64,000 nucleotides of DNA from Flavobacterium daemonense (GCF_007341385.1 NZ_VJYD01000019.1:1-64000); one strand, 5' to 3'. Positions 26,689-36,168 are shown, counted from the stretch's first letter. The notes: generated from the sequence alone by a model not told the origin. Numbers and translations: made by a program.

Positions 26689-27300
26689 ATGACTAGTGTA
26701 ATTACAGGCGACATTATTGGCTCAAGACAGCAAAAATCGAAAGATTGGGTTGAAGGTTTGAAAAAAATCCTAGCTCCGTTTGGCGAAACGCCAAGTCAAT
26801 GGGAAATTTATAGAGGCGATGAATTTCAAATCGAAATAAAGAATCCTGAAGAAGCTTTACTTGCCGCTATTTTGATCAAAGCACATTTGAAAGCTATAAA
26901 ATTAGATGCCCGAATGAGTATTGGTTTTGGCGACAAAACACATAATGCCGAAAAAATATCCGAAAGTAACGGATCAGCTTTTATTAATTCAGGGGAGCTT
27001 TTTGAAACTTTAAAAAAGCAAAAACTGACTCTTGCTTTGCGAACTGGTAATCTTGATTTTGACGAAAAACTGAATTTAATAATTCGGTTGGCTCTGACTT
27101 TTATGGACAGCTGGCTGGTGCAATCGGCGGAATTTGTTGCCGTCGCCATCGAAAACCCAAAGTTGTCTCAGGAAGAAATAGGACAGAAATTAGGCATTAA
27201 TCAAGCTGCCGTAAGCCGAAGACAAAAACGTGCTCAATTTGACTTAGTCACAAATTTAGACCGATATTTTAGAAAACAAATAAAACAAATTGCCCCATGA
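26689..27300 (+). CDS. SatD family protein: palm-like domain plus C-terminal helix-turn-helix
   Basis: 203 residues from ATG 26689 (an in-frame TTG six bases earlier is less likely). The N-terminal ~125 residues carry ITGDIIGSR near 5-13, YRGDEFQIEI near 41-50 and ARMSIGFG near 74-81. This order recalls the GGDEF/class III cyclase palm fold, where RGDEF stands at the GGDEF position; that relation is my reading, not a search result. Residues ~158-180 (LSQEEIGQKLGINQAAVSRR) form a helix-turn-helix. The SatD name comes from a streptococcal acid-tolerance locus. It overlaps the DUF3307 gene by 4 bp and lies behind three operator-like sites, so autoregulation is likely. Confidence 0.8.
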   Translation: MTSVITGDIIGSRQQKSKDWVEGLKKILAPFGETPSQWEIYRGDEFQIEIKNPEEALLAAILIKAHLKAIKLDARMSIGFGDKTHNAEKISESNGSAFINSGELFETLKKQKLTLALRTGNLDFDEKLNLIIRLALTFMDSWLVQSAEFVAVAIENPKLSQEEIGQKLGINQAAVSRRQKRAQFDLVTNLDRYFRKQIKQIAP

Positions 27301-28013
27301 TTTTATTCGTAAAACTGCTTTTAGCACATTTATTAGGTGATTTTATCTGGCAGCCAAACTCGTGGGTTGCTGATAAAGAAATTAAAAAACATAAAAGTAT
27401 TTACTTATATGTTCACATAGCGCTTCACGGTGTTTTGTCCGCAGTCTTAGCGGGAGAAATCCGCTTTATCCCTTATGCTGTTTTTATTGCATTTTCGCAT
27501 GGAATTATTGACTTGATCAAACTGAATTTTCAAAAAAAGAAAACCAAACGCACTTGGTTTGTCGTTGATCAAATTGCACATATTCTAGTTTTAATTGCCG
27601 TTGTGCTTGTTTATGAAAATAAAAATATCGTTTATTTTTGGGAGAATAATGAATTTTGGATTCTGTTTACGGGCTTTTTGTTCGTCACAAAACCGGTTTC
27701 TATTTTCATCAAAACCATTATTTCAATTTGGAGTCCAGAAAGCCAGAACAGCCAGCAGGATAATTCGCTTGCCAATGCAGGAAATTACATTGGCATATTA
27801 GAGCGTCTGCTTATTGTTTGCTTTATTTTGACCAATCACTTTGAAGCAATCGGATTTTTATTGGCTGCAAAATCTATTTTTAGATTTGGAGATCTAAAAG
27901 AAGCCAAAGACAGAAAACTTACTGAATATGTAATGATTGGAACTTTAATTAGTTTTGGAATCGCAATCGCAACCGGACTTATTATCCAGGCGCTTCTTTT
28001 ACAATTGAGCTAA
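27297..28013 (+). CDS. DUF3307 family polytopic membrane protein
   Basis: 238 residues, about six hydrophobic segments. Unusual charged motifs lie in or at the edges of membrane helices: H11xxxD15, H40xxxH44, H68xxxD72 and D91xxxH95. The pattern resembles membrane-bound metal-dependent hydrolases (DUF457/YdjM type), so an intramembrane metal site is possible but unproven. It is translationally coupled to the SatD gene (ATGA overlap), implying they act together. Its 3' end overlaps the convergent pyrD gene by 15 bp, with no terminator between them. Confidence 0.82.
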   Translation: MILFVKLLLAHLLGDFIWQPNSWVADKEIKKHKSIYLYVHIALHGVLSAVLAGEIRFIPYAVFIAFSHGIIDLIKLNFQKKKTKRTWFVVDQIAHILVLIAVVLVYENKNIVYFWENNEFWILFTGFLFVTKPVSIFIKTIISIWSPESQNSQQDNSLANAGNYIGILERLLIVCFILTNHFEAIGFLLAAKSIFRFGDLKEAKDRKLTEYVMIGTLISFGIAIATGLIIQALLLQLS

Positions 28014-29033
28014 AACCTTTTTGTTGATTGCTTTTATCAAAGCTGGACCTTCATAAATAAAACCTGTGTACAATTGTACTAAACTTGCACCTGCATTTAG
28101 TTTTTCGATCGCATCATCGGCAGAATGAATTCCTCCTACTCCAATAATCGGGAAAGCTTTGTTGCTTTTTTCTGAAAGAAAACGAATCACTTCTGTAGAA
28201 CGTTTCGTCAATGGTTTTCCAGACAAACCACCTATTTCAGATTGGTTTTGAGATTGTAATCCGTCTCTAGAAATCGTAGTATTTGTTGCAATTACGCCCG
28301 CAATTTGCGTTGTTTTTACAATATCAATAATATCTAATAATTGCTCGTCTGTCAAGTCTGGGGCAATTTTCAAAAGAATTGGTTTTACTTTTTGAGTGCT
28401 TGTTTTTTGCTTTTCAACATTTCTGTCCTGCAATGTCTGCAATAACGCGGTTAAAGGTTCTTTATCTTGAAGCGCTCTTAAATTTGGTGTATTTGGTGAA
28501 CTTACATTCACTACAAAATAATCAACATGATCAAATAAGGCGTCAAAACAAATGATATAATCATCAACGGCATTTTCGTTTGGCGTCACTTTATTTTTTC
28601 CAATATTTCCACCAATCAAAACACCCGAATTCTTTTTCAAACGTTCTACGGCTTCAATCACACCGCCGTTGTTAAAACCCATTCGGTTAATAATCGCTTG
28701 ATCTTCTTTCAAACGAAATAAACGTTTTTTAGGATTTCCTTCTTGACCAACTGGCGTTACCGTTCCAATTTCGATGAAACCAAAGCCAAAATCTCCAAGT
28801 TCTTTATATAGTTTAGCATCTTTATCAAATCCTGCCGCAAGCCCAACTGGATTTTTGAATTTAATTCCGAAAACTTCTCGCTCTAAACGAGCATCTTTTA
28901 CTTCATAAATTGCTCTTATAATTGATGAAACTCCTGGGATTTTTGAGATGAATTTTACAAATGAAAAAGTAAAGTAATGCACTTCTTCTGGATCAAACCA
29001 AAAAAGTATCGGACGAATTATCAATTTATACAT
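27999..29033 (-). CDS. pyrD: Quinone-dependent dihydroorotate dehydrogenase (class 2)
   Basis: 344 residues, class 2 length with the N-terminal amphipathic extension ([15 protein letters not shown]) that docks the enzyme on the membrane and quinone. FMN barrel motifs: [12 protein letters not shown] near 60, FNNGG near 120, [12 protein letters not shown] near 180 with the catalytic Ser, and [10 protein letters not shown] near 300. It oxidises dihydroorotate to orotate in pyrimidine synthesis. Promoter box at 29063-29070. The 3' end overlaps the DUF3307 gene. Confidence 0.96.
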   Translation of the reverse strand: MYKLIIRPILFWFDPEEVHYFTFSFVKFISKIPGVSSIIRAIYEVKDARLEREVFGIKFKNPVGLAAGFDKDAKLYKELGDFGFGFIEIGTVTPVGQEGNPKKRLFRLKEDQAIINRMGFNNGGVIEAVERLKKNSGVLIGGNIGKNKVTPNENAVDDYIICFDALFDHVDYFVVNVSSPNTPNLRALQDKEPLTALLQTLQDRNVEKQKTSTQKVKPILLKIAPDLTDEQLLDIIDIVKTTQIAGVIATNTTISRDGLQSQNQSEIGGLSGKPLTKRSTEVIRFLSEKSNKAFPIIGVGGIHSADDAIEKLNAGASLVQLYTGFIYEGPALIKAINKKVLAQL

Positions 29034-29368
29034 AAGAATTTTGTTGTGTTGTTTTTCGGATGCAAATTTAAATATTATAGTTTAAAAAGGTGCTTTTTAC
29101 ACCAAACAAATTACAAGAGTTTTTCTGATCAATTTTAATTTCTACAAAAGAGAAACGCATCTTATAACTAAAAAATTCTGTTTCAAAGTGCTCATTTTAA
29201 CGTTGCAAATTATAAAATGAAACAACTTCAAGGCTTTTACTAAAACCGCTTCGGATTTTTATTACTTAATTTTGAGCTATTTAAGAAAATTTTTACGCTT
29301 AGTAAAGTTTTATCCAAAATTTCAAAAAGTAATATCATACAGAATTTTATAACTAACATTTTAAAATT
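29034..29368. other. 335-bp intergenic region between pyrD and the sulfatase gene
   Basis: Divergent upstream regions. The pyrD promoter box is at the left edge; on the sulfatase side I see an AT-rich leader without a convincing TAnnTTTG box. No ORF, repeat or RNA structure stands out. Confidence 0.5.
29063..29070 (-). promoter_or_regulatory. -7 box TAAATTTG for pyrD
   Basis: Read on the minus strand, matches TAnnTTTG, about 30 bases before the start codon. Confidence 0.55.
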
Positions 29369-31810
29369 ATGAAAGCCGCCAACATTACATTACTTAAAAA
29401 AAGCTTTTTTTTATTGATTCTCTGCTTGTTCTCAAGTATGATTTCGAAATTAGCTGCCCAAGCAGATCCCCAACAGGTAACTAAGGAAACTTTTCATGGA
29501 AAAATAGCCTTAGATGTGCGTGATTCAAAAGAAGACTGGGCGCCTTACTCTCCAAAAAAAGCACCCGAAGGATCTCCAAATATTTTATTTATTTTATATG
29601 ATGATACCGGGCTTGCCGCTTGGTCGCCTTATGGAGGAGCTATCAATATGCCAACCATGCAACGATTAGCCGATAACGGACTTACTTATACGCAATGGCA
29701 TACGACAGCTTTGTGTTCTCCTACAAGATCAACATTATTGACAGGAAGAAATCACCACCTTAACGGAATGGCCGCCATTACGGAAGCTGCTGCTGGTTTT
29801 CCCGGCGGAAGCGGAAGACTGCCAAAACAAGCCGCAACTATTGGTCAAGTACTTCAAGACAATGGATGGAGCACTTTTTGGATAGGAAAAGATCACAACG
29901 TTCCTGAGCAAGATGTTGCCGCAGGAGGTGATCGAAGCACATGGCCTTTGCAAATGGGATTTGACCGCTACTACGGATTTCTTGGCGGAGAAACCAATCA
30001 GTGGTATCCTGATTTGACAGAAGACAACCATTTTGTTGAACCACCTGCAACGCCAGAAGAAGGTTATCACTTATCCAAAGATTTAGCAGACCATGCCTTA
30101 GAGTTTCTTAAAGATCAAAAAGCAACTAATCCATCTAAACCTTGGTACATGTGGTATTGTCCGGGTGCTAACCATGCTCCGCATCATGCTCCAGAAGAAT
30201 ATATTGCAAAATACAAAGGAAAATTTGATGGAGGTTATGATGCTTACCGCAAATGGGTATTGCCTCGTATGATTGCCAAAGGAATAATTCCAAAAGGCAC
30301 TGAATATGCAAATTTCAATCCGCTTCCTCCGGGTGTTTCAAATCCGGGTGACGAAGTTTTAGATTGGAATAAATTAAGTCCAGACGAAAAGAAATTATTT
30401 TCTAGACTAGCAGAAGTTTATGCCGGTTTCTCTGAATATACTGATGCTCAAGTTGGTCGTATAATTGATTACTTACAACAAACTGGCCAATTAGAAAATA
30501 CGGTTGTAATTTATGCCGCCGATAATGGAGCTTCAGGTGAAGGTTCGCCAACGGGATCTGTAAATGAAAACAAATTCTTTAACGGCTATCCTGATGAATT
30601 AAAAGAAAATTTAAAATACATCGATAAATTAGGAAGCCCTGATACTTATGAACATTATCCTACTGGCTGGGCTGCAGCATTTTCTACTCCGTTCAAAATG
30701 TTTAAAAGATACAGCGAATATGCCGGAGGAACTTGTGATCCTCTTGTAATTTCATGGCCAAAAGGAATAAAAGCCAAAGGCGAAGTTAGAGATCAGTTCC
30801 ATCATTCTACTGATATTGTGCCAACAATTCTCGACATCTGCGGACTTGAAATGCCAAAAGTATATCGCGGCGTTCCTCAATATCCTTTATCTGGAGTTTC
30901 GATGCGTTATACTTTTGATGCTACTCCAAATACAAAAACACAAAAACACATTCAGTATTTTGCAATGTTAGGAAGCCGCGCTTTATGGAAAGACGGTTGG
31001 AAAGCAGTTGCGTTGCACGCGCCATTGACCGGAAAAGGAAATTTTGACAAAGATGAATGGGAACTTTACAATACTGATGTTGACCGTGCAGAAGTAAACA
31101 ATTTAGCAAAAAAATATCCAGATAAATTAAAAGAACTTATTAAAGACTGGAATGATGAAGCTGCCAAAAACCTTGTACTGCCGTTAGATGACCGTACAGC
31201 AGTTGAACAATTAGGTATTGAAAGACCAACCTCTGAAGCGCCTCGTGATCTTTACAAATATTATCCTGGAACGGGAGCAGTACCAGAAGGAGTCGCGGTA
31301 AATGTTCGAGGACGCTCTTATAAAATTTTGGCCGATGTTGACATAAAAGATGCCAACGCTTCGGGAGTAATTTTTGCACATGGATCCCGTTTTGGAGGTC
31401 ATACTTTATTTATTAAAGACAAAAAATTAAACTATGTCTATAATTTCTTAGGAATTTCGCCTGAGCAAAAATTCACTTCAAATGTGCCAATCACTGCCGG
31501 AAAACATGTTTTTGGTATGGAATTTACCAGAGAAAAAGCAGGTCCAAACGGCGAATCTCTTGGACAAATGAAACTTTATATTGACGGAAAAGAAGTGGCT
31601 TCTGGACCAATGAGAACACAATCTGGTAAATTTACTCTTGCAGGAGACGGACTTTGCGTTGGTTTTGATAGTGGCGATTCTGTTAGTAAAGAATACAAAA
31701 CTCCAGGTACTTTCAAAGGCGGAGAAATTATTGGTGTCGGAGTCAGTGTTGGAAAAATTGAATATACGGACTTGAACAACGAAGCTAAAAGAGCTATGGG
31801 AAGAGATTAA
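29369..31810 (+). CDS. Secreted arylsulfatase (formylglycine type)
   Basis: 813 residues. Signal peptide to about residue 30 (KLAAQ). Sulfatase domain: metal ligands Y77-D-D79, the formylglycine motif C116-S-P-T-R120 followed by STLLTGR, GKDH near 174, and AADNGASGEG near 386. A C-terminal beta-sandwich (about 630-795) extends it beyond the ~540-residue Pseudomonas arylsulfatase, as in other long bacterial arylsulfatases. Cys116 must be converted to formylglycine for activity, and a matching FGE-type protein is encoded at 34932-36074. Substrate not evident; periplasmic or surface location. A terminator follows at 31828-31874. Confidence 0.9.
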   Translation: MKAANITLLKKSFFLLILCLFSSMISKLAAQADPQQVTKETFHGKIALDVRDSKEDWAPYSPKKAPEGSPNILFILYDDTGLAAWSPYGGAINMPTMQRLADNGLTYTQWHTTALCSPTRSTLLTGRNHHLNGMAAITEAAAGFPGGSGRLPKQAATIGQVLQDNGWSTFWIGKDHNVPEQDVAAGGDRSTWPLQMGFDRYYGFLGGETNQWYPDLTEDNHFVEPPATPEEGYHLSKDLADHALEFLKDQKATNPSKPWYMWYCPGANHAPHHAPEEYIAKYKGKFDGGYDAYRKWVLPRMIAKGIIPKGTEYANFNPLPPGVSNPGDEVLDWNKLSPDEKKLFSRLAEVYAGFSEYTDAQVGRIIDYLQQTGQLENTVVIYAADNGASGEGSPTGSVNENKFFNGYPDELKENLKYIDKLGSPDTYEHYPTGWAAAFSTPFKMFKRYSEYAGGTCDPLVISWPKGIKAKGEVRDQFHHSTDIVPTILDICGLEMPKVYRGVPQYPLSGVSMRYTFDATPNTKTQKHIQYFAMLGSRALWKDGWKAVALHAPLTGKGNFDKDEWELYNTDVDRAEVNNLAKKYPDKLKELIKDWNDEAAKNLVLPLDDRTAVEQLGIERPTSEAPRDLYKYYPGTGAVPEGVAVNVRGRSYKILADVDIKDANASGVIFAHGSRFGGHTLFIKDKKLNYVYNFLGISPEQKFTSNVPITAGKHVFGMEFTREKAGPNGESLGQMKLYIDGKEVASGPMRTQSGKFTLAGDGLCVGFDSGDSVSKEYKTPGTFKGGEIIGVGVSVGKIEYTDLNNEAKRAMGRD

Positions 31811-31827
31811 AAATCAATTAATATAAA

Positions 31828-31874
31828 AAAGAGGTATTTAATGAACAGTAAAACGGACAGAAATACCTCTTTTT
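31828..31874 (+). terminator. Intrinsic terminator after the sulfatase gene
   Basis: AAAGAGGTATTT pairs with AAATACCTCTTT across a 21-base loop, then a T-tract. It may only partly stop transcription into the next gene. Confidence 0.7.
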
Positions 31875-31900
31875 ATTTGTAAAACAGTAGTATTCAAAAA

Positions 31901-32488
31901 ATGTTAAGCAACACTTTTTATCATAAAAAAGACATTTTGCAAATAGCAGCGTTTTGTTTGATCTGCGTTTTTTCAAACAAAATCAGCGCTCAAGAAAACG
32001 AAGAAAAAGCTTTTCATCCGCATCATCAATTAGGTCTTTCCATAAATCACGTTCATGTTTTTGAAGGCAGAGATGATGAAGGAAATCGGGAAGCTTTAAG
32101 TCTTCCGGCTTGGGGTTTGGATTATACTTTTCAATTTCACGAAAAATGGGCAATTGGTCTTCATACTGATTTTATTGTCGAAAAATTCAAAGTCGAAAAA
32201 AATCTGGAAAGCGGCGGCGACAAAGAAACCGTTGAAAGAAGCTACCCAATTGCGCCCGCTGTAATGGGAATTTATAAACCAAATGAACACTGGAGCTTTC
32301 TACTAGGATTTGGTGGAGAATTTGCAAAAGAAGAAGATTATTTTTTAACCAGAGCCGGAGTCGAATACGGTTATGAAATGCCAAAAGGCTGGGAAGTTTT
32401 TGGAACTTTTAGCTATGATTTTAAATGGAACGCTTATGACAGCTGGGGAATTGGTTTAGGAATTGCAAAAAACTTTGGACGAAAATAA
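31901..32488 (+). CDS. Outer-membrane beta-barrel protein, hypothetical
   Basis: 195 residues. Signal peptide to about residue 31 (KISAQ), then a His-rich start (FHPHHQLGLSINHVHVF) and alternating aromatic strands ending GLGIAKNFGRK, consistent with a small eight-strand barrel. No known family recognised. It is 17 bp upstream of the porin gene, in a run of same-strand genes from sulfatase to FGE, so it may help pass substrate or product of the sulfatase. Confidence 0.65.
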   Translation: MLSNTFYHKKDILQIAAFCLICVFSNKISAQENEEKAFHPHHQLGLSINHVHVFEGRDDEGNREALSLPAWGLDYTFQFHEKWAIGLHTDFIVEKFKVEKNLESGGDKETVERSYPIAPAVMGIYKPNEHWSFLLGFGGEFAKEEDYFLTRAGVEYGYEMPKGWEVFGTFSYDFKWNAYDSWGIGLGIAKNFGRK

Positions 32489-32505
32489 ACACTTAAAAAC
32501 CAATT

Positions 32506-33747
32506 ATGTATTTATACAAGACAAATAAAACTGTTTCGATTTCAAAACTTCTTTTGACATCTTTATTGCTTTTAATTGGTTTTAATGGAATGGCGCAGCT
32601 CGAAGAAAAAGAAAAGCAAAAAGATACCACAAAACTGATCAATGTCAGCTACGGAAAAAAAGGAATCGAACTAAGAACAAGAGACAACAAATTTCTTTTT
32701 CAATTGCAAAGCCGTCTTCAATTTCGATTTTCAACACCAAACGATACAGATCCGCTAACGTATGACGATTACAGTCAGGATACAAAAACAACTTTTAAAA
32801 TCAACCGAGCCAGATTAAAAGTGGGCGGACATGCTTTTCAACCTTGGTTAAAATATTATTGGGAATATGAACTCAGCCAATCTAATTTATTGGATTTTAG
32901 AATTATGGTTGAAAAATGGGAATGGCTTAGTTTTAAAGCCGGGCAATGGAAAGTAGAATATACCAGAGAACGTTTTATAAGCAGCGGCGAACAGCAAACT
33001 GTTGACCGTTCCTTAATTAACCGTCCTTTTACTGCCGACCGACAAATGGGGGTTGAAGTTTACGGACATCTAAAAGGCGCCGGAATTGCCGATTTTAATT
33101 ATTGGGCTGCAGCACTTACAGGAACCGGACGAGGAAACTCGGCAAACGACGATGGAAACCTAATGTATTTTGGACGCGCTCAATGGAATTTTCTGGGAAG
33201 ATTTCTCGATTTTGAAGGAAGTGATTTAGAATTTCACGAAAAACCAACACCAATTATTGCCTTTTCAGCATTAACGAATCGAAGCCCTTATACCCGATTT
33301 TCACAATCCGGTGGAGGCTCTTTAGAAGGTTATGAAAACGGATTGCCCGGACAATATCGTGTCAATCAATGGAATCTCGAAAGCGCTTTTATGTATCGCG
33401 GGTTTTCATGGCAAAGTGAATGGCACACAAAACAAATCATCGATAAATTAAACAATGATGATACCTCAACATTGAAAGGTTATTACGTTCAGGCTGGGTA
33501 TTTTTTTCATAATGCTTTTACTTGGTGGCCAAAAGATCTTGAAATGGCCGCAAGACATGCCGCTTACCGTCCTGATAATTCGATTAGAGAAAACCTGCAG
33601 GATGAAACAACTATTGCTTTTAACTGGTTTTTTAACGGTCATAAAAACAAACTAACATCTGAAGTCAGTTATTTTAGTTTTCAGGATAAAACTTTGCCCT
33701 TAGAGCAAGGTTGGCGCTTTAGAATTCAATGGGACATTTCATTATAA
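32506..33747 (+). CDS. Phosphate-selective porin O/P-like outer-membrane porin
   Basis: 413 residues; signal peptide to about residue 29 (GMAQ). The sequence GKKGIELRTRDNKFLFQLQSR at the start, INRARLKVGGHAF, FRIMVEKWEW, VDRSLINRPF and the final WRFRIQWDIS fit the OprO/OprP porin family (16-strand trimeric barrel for anions). In this setting an anion route for sulfate, phosphate or sulfated compounds is plausible but inferred. It lies between the small barrel gene (17 bp) and the DUF6515 gene (74 bp). Confidence 0.82.
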   Translation: MYLYKTNKTVSISKLLLTSLLLLIGFNGMAQLEEKEKQKDTTKLINVSYGKKGIELRTRDNKFLFQLQSRLQFRFSTPNDTDPLTYDDYSQDTKTTFKINRARLKVGGHAFQPWLKYYWEYELSQSNLLDFRIMVEKWEWLSFKAGQWKVEYTRERFISSGEQQTVDRSLINRPFTADRQMGVEVYGHLKGAGIADFNYWAAALTGTGRGNSANDDGNLMYFGRAQWNFLGRFLDFEGSDLEFHEKPTPIIAFSALTNRSPYTRFSQSGGGSLEGYENGLPGQYRVNQWNLESAFMYRGFSWQSEWHTKQIIDKLNNDDTSTLKGYYVQAGYFFHNAFTWWPKDLEMAARHAAYRPDNSIRENLQDETTIAFNWFFNGHKNKLTSEVSYFSFQDKTLPLEQGWRFRIQWDISL

Positions 33748-33821
33748 TAGAACTGAAAAATCGTTAAATTTTTATAATAAATCTTTTTTTTTAATAACTT
33801 TATAAAACTAAAACTCTGAAA

Positions 33822-34829
33822 ATGAAAAATATATCCAAAACATTAAGAAAAACGATTTGTATACTTTTCGTGGGATCACTTTTTATGGTTTCTGTTGACG
33901 GTTTTGCGCAACGCGGCCGTGGTGGTTTTCATGGCGCTGGAGGTGGTGGAGCTCGTGGTGGCGGAGGTCTTCATGGCGGAGGCGGAGGCGGACAAATGAG
34001 ACAATCTAGACCTGCTAGAGAAGCCAGACCAACAATTAATTCAAGACCTGCTGCCCAGTCAAGACCTGCTGTATCGCGTCCGGGAGCAAACAATGGCGGA
34101 ACGAAAATCAATGGTGGAACTGCTTCAAATCTTCGAAACAACAACGGCAATGGCATAAATAAAAACAACGGAAACAGAATTAATAATTCTGGAAACAGAA
34201 ATATCAGCGGCAATACCGTTAATAGAAACAGAAATAATGTCAATATTAACGTTAACAACAGCGTTCATGTCCGCAACAATCGAAACACAATCGTTAGACC
34301 AGGGGTTAGACCTTATGCTCGCCCTCCTTATCGATATGGCGGTTATAGATATAATTGCTACCATCCTTATTATCCTCGTCCTTACAGACCATTTTATTGG
34401 GGGCCAGTTTGGCATCCGTGGGGATTTTTTGTTGCAACCTTAGCAACGACTGCAATTATTGTTAGTGTCGAAAACCAGAAATATCATTATGATCAAGGAG
34501 TTTGGTACTCTTCAACAAGCGGAGGCTATACGGCTGTTCCTGCACCAGTTGGAGGTACAGTAAATAATATTCCAAGCGGCGCCGAAACTGTAAACACAGG
34601 AACCGTAAATAATTACTATTACGGTGGAACCTATTATGAAAAAGATGGCGGCAAATATACCGTGGTAGCACCAACAGCAGGAACAATCGTGGAAAATTTA
34701 CCTGAAGGAGGCGAAGAAGTTACCATTGGTGATGTAAAATATGTGAAATTCGGCGAAACCTATTATCAGCCTGTACAAGTTGATGGAAAAGACAAATATG
34801 AAGTTGTTTCGGTTGAAAAAGATAGCTAA
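33822..34829 (+). CDS. DUF6515 family protein with Gly- and Asn-rich low-complexity region
   Basis: 335 residues. Signal peptide to about residue 29 (FAQR). Residues 30-60 are glycine-rich (runs of GGG with Arg and His), 60-150 are Arg/Pro- then Asn-rich, 158-190 are Tyr/Pro/Arg-rich; a hydrophobic segment follows near 200-218, and the C-terminal ~120 residues form a DUF6515-type domain with two repeated units (YYGGTYYEKDGGKYTVV and VKFGETYYQPV). Function unknown; probably cell-envelope. Low-complexity antisense frames here are shadows. Confidence 0.72.
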   Translation: MKNISKTLRKTICILFVGSLFMVSVDGFAQRGRGGFHGAGGGGARGGGGLHGGGGGGQMRQSRPAREARPTINSRPAAQSRPAVSRPGANNGGTKINGGTASNLRNNNGNGINKNNGNRINNSGNRNISGNTVNRNRNNVNINVNNSVHVRNNRNTIVRPGVRPYARPPYRYGGYRYNCYHPYYPRPYRPFYWGPVWHPWGFFVATLATTAIIVSVENQKYHYDQGVWYSSTSGGYTAVPAPVGGTVNNIPSGAETVNTGTVNNYYYGGTYYEKDGGKYTVVAPTAGTIVENLPEGGEEVTIGDVKYVKFGETYYQPVQVDGKDKYEVVSVEKDS

Positions 34830-34931
34830 AATTAACTATCCTATAAATTCTATAAAATAAATAGACTTATGTGATGTTATTTTTATAATTTTATCACGCT
34901 ATTCACAACCACTACATTTAAAACTATTATA

Positions 34932-36074
34932 ATGAAAAATAAAACCTATTGGATATTTGCACTTCTGACGCTTTTAATTATTTCGATTGCTTCTTTTGGA
35001 TACACTAAATTAGTGGTTCCAAAAAAAGAAAAACCAGTCGCAATGGATTGTGCCGAAACTCCAAATACATCAGAAGCATCTGCCTTTAAGCCCACTATCG
35101 AAAACAAAGACAAACCAGCCGGGAAAGCTCCAAAAGGCATGGTATGGATTCCGGGTGGCGAATTTTCGATGGGATCAAATGTTGAAGATGAAAGTTTGTG
35201 CAGCATAAAAGGTGTCACAAAAGATGCTGCTCCTATTCATCGTGTTTATGTTGATGGTTATTATATGGACCAAACCGAAGTTACCAACGAAGAATTTGAA
35301 AAATTTGTTAAAGCAACTGGCTACGTAACGGTTGCAGAACAAAAACCAACCAAAGAAGAGTTTCCAACAGCAAGCGAAGAAGATTTGGTTACAGGTTCTG
35401 TTGTCTTTACTCCTACGCCTTCGGCAGTTAATTTGAATAATTTCTTGCAATGGTGGCGTTATGAACCAGGCGCAGATTGGAGACATCCAGAAGGTCCGCA
35501 GAGTACTATTAAAGGAAAAGAAAAATATCCTGTTGTACATGTTGTTTATGAAGATGCTGCAGCTTACGCAAAATGGGCTGGAAAAAGACTTCCAACTGAA
35601 GCAGAATGGGAATTTGCTGCTCGTGGTGGCAAAACAGGCAATTTATACGCTTGGGGAAATTCATTAAAACCTAACGGTAAATTTCAGGCTAACATTTACC
35701 AAGGTCACTTTCCTATAAAAGATGGCGATACAGGCGAAGATGGCTTTAAAGGAATTGCTCCTACGGCTCAATTTGCGCCAAACGGTTATGGTTTATATGA
35801 TATGGCGGGAAATGTTTGGGAATGGGTTAATGACTGGTACAGCGTTGATTATTATAAAACTTTGGCTGAAAGCGGTGAAGTAGCAAAAAATCCGCAGGGG
35901 CCAAGTGCGTATTATGACCCTAGTGATCCAAGCGAAGTAAAACGAGTTCACCGTGGCGGTTCGTTTTTATGTACAGACCAATATTGTACTCGTTACATGG
36001 TGGGAACAAGAGGGAAAGGCGAAATTAGATCTGCTGCTAACCATGTCGGTTTTAGATGTGTAAAAAGCAAATAA
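34932..36074 (+). CDS. Formylglycine-generating enzyme (FGE/SUMF1) family protein, membrane anchored
   Basis: 380 residues. An N-terminal signal-anchor helix (about 6-28) is followed by a linker and the FGE-sulfatase domain from GMVWIPGGEFSMGS near 69. The catalytic pair is present: RGGSFLC347-TDQY-C352, matching the CxxxxC pair of human SUMF1, and the domain ends NHVGFRC. Both Cys are needed for copper-dependent oxidation of sulfatase Cys to formylglycine. The anchor places the enzyme outside the cytoplasm, where it could act on the exported sulfatase encoded at 29.4 kb. Some relatives with this fold lack sulfatase activity, but they usually lack the Cys pair. Confidence 0.85.
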   Translation: MKNKTYWIFALLTLLIISIASFGYTKLVVPKKEKPVAMDCAETPNTSEASAFKPTIENKDKPAGKAPKGMVWIPGGEFSMGSNVEDESLCSIKGVTKDAAPIHRVYVDGYYMDQTEVTNEEFEKFVKATGYVTVAEQKPTKEEFPTASEEDLVTGSVVFTPTPSAVNLNNFLQWWRYEPGADWRHPEGPQSTIKGKEKYPVVHVVYEDAAAYAKWAGKRLPTEAEWEFAARGGKTGNLYAWGNSLKPNGKFQANIYQGHFPIKDGDTGEDGFKGIAPTAQFAPNGYGLYDMAGNVWEWVNDWYSVDYYKTLAESGEVAKNPQGPSAYYDPSDPSEVKRVHRGGSFLCTDQYCTRYMVGTRGKGEIRSAANHVGFRCVKSK

Positions 36075-36092
36075 CAAACTTAAAATAATCAG

Positions 36093-36121
36093 AAAGGGAT
36101 TCGTAATGAATCCCTTTTTTT
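36093..36121 (+). terminator. Intrinsic terminator after the FGE gene
   Basis: AAAGGGATTC paired with GAATCCCTTT, loop GTAAT, then T-tract. Confidence 0.9.
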
Positions 36122-36168
36122 ATTAATTCAGATATTGAAAGCTAAATTTTCTGGCAGAAAAAAATTTC

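Noticed and set aside
33971-34415. Two long antisense ORFs in the DUF6515 gene
   Set aside because: They follow from the Gly/Asn codon bias of the low-complexity region and show only simple Pro/Leu or Ile/Ser repeats.
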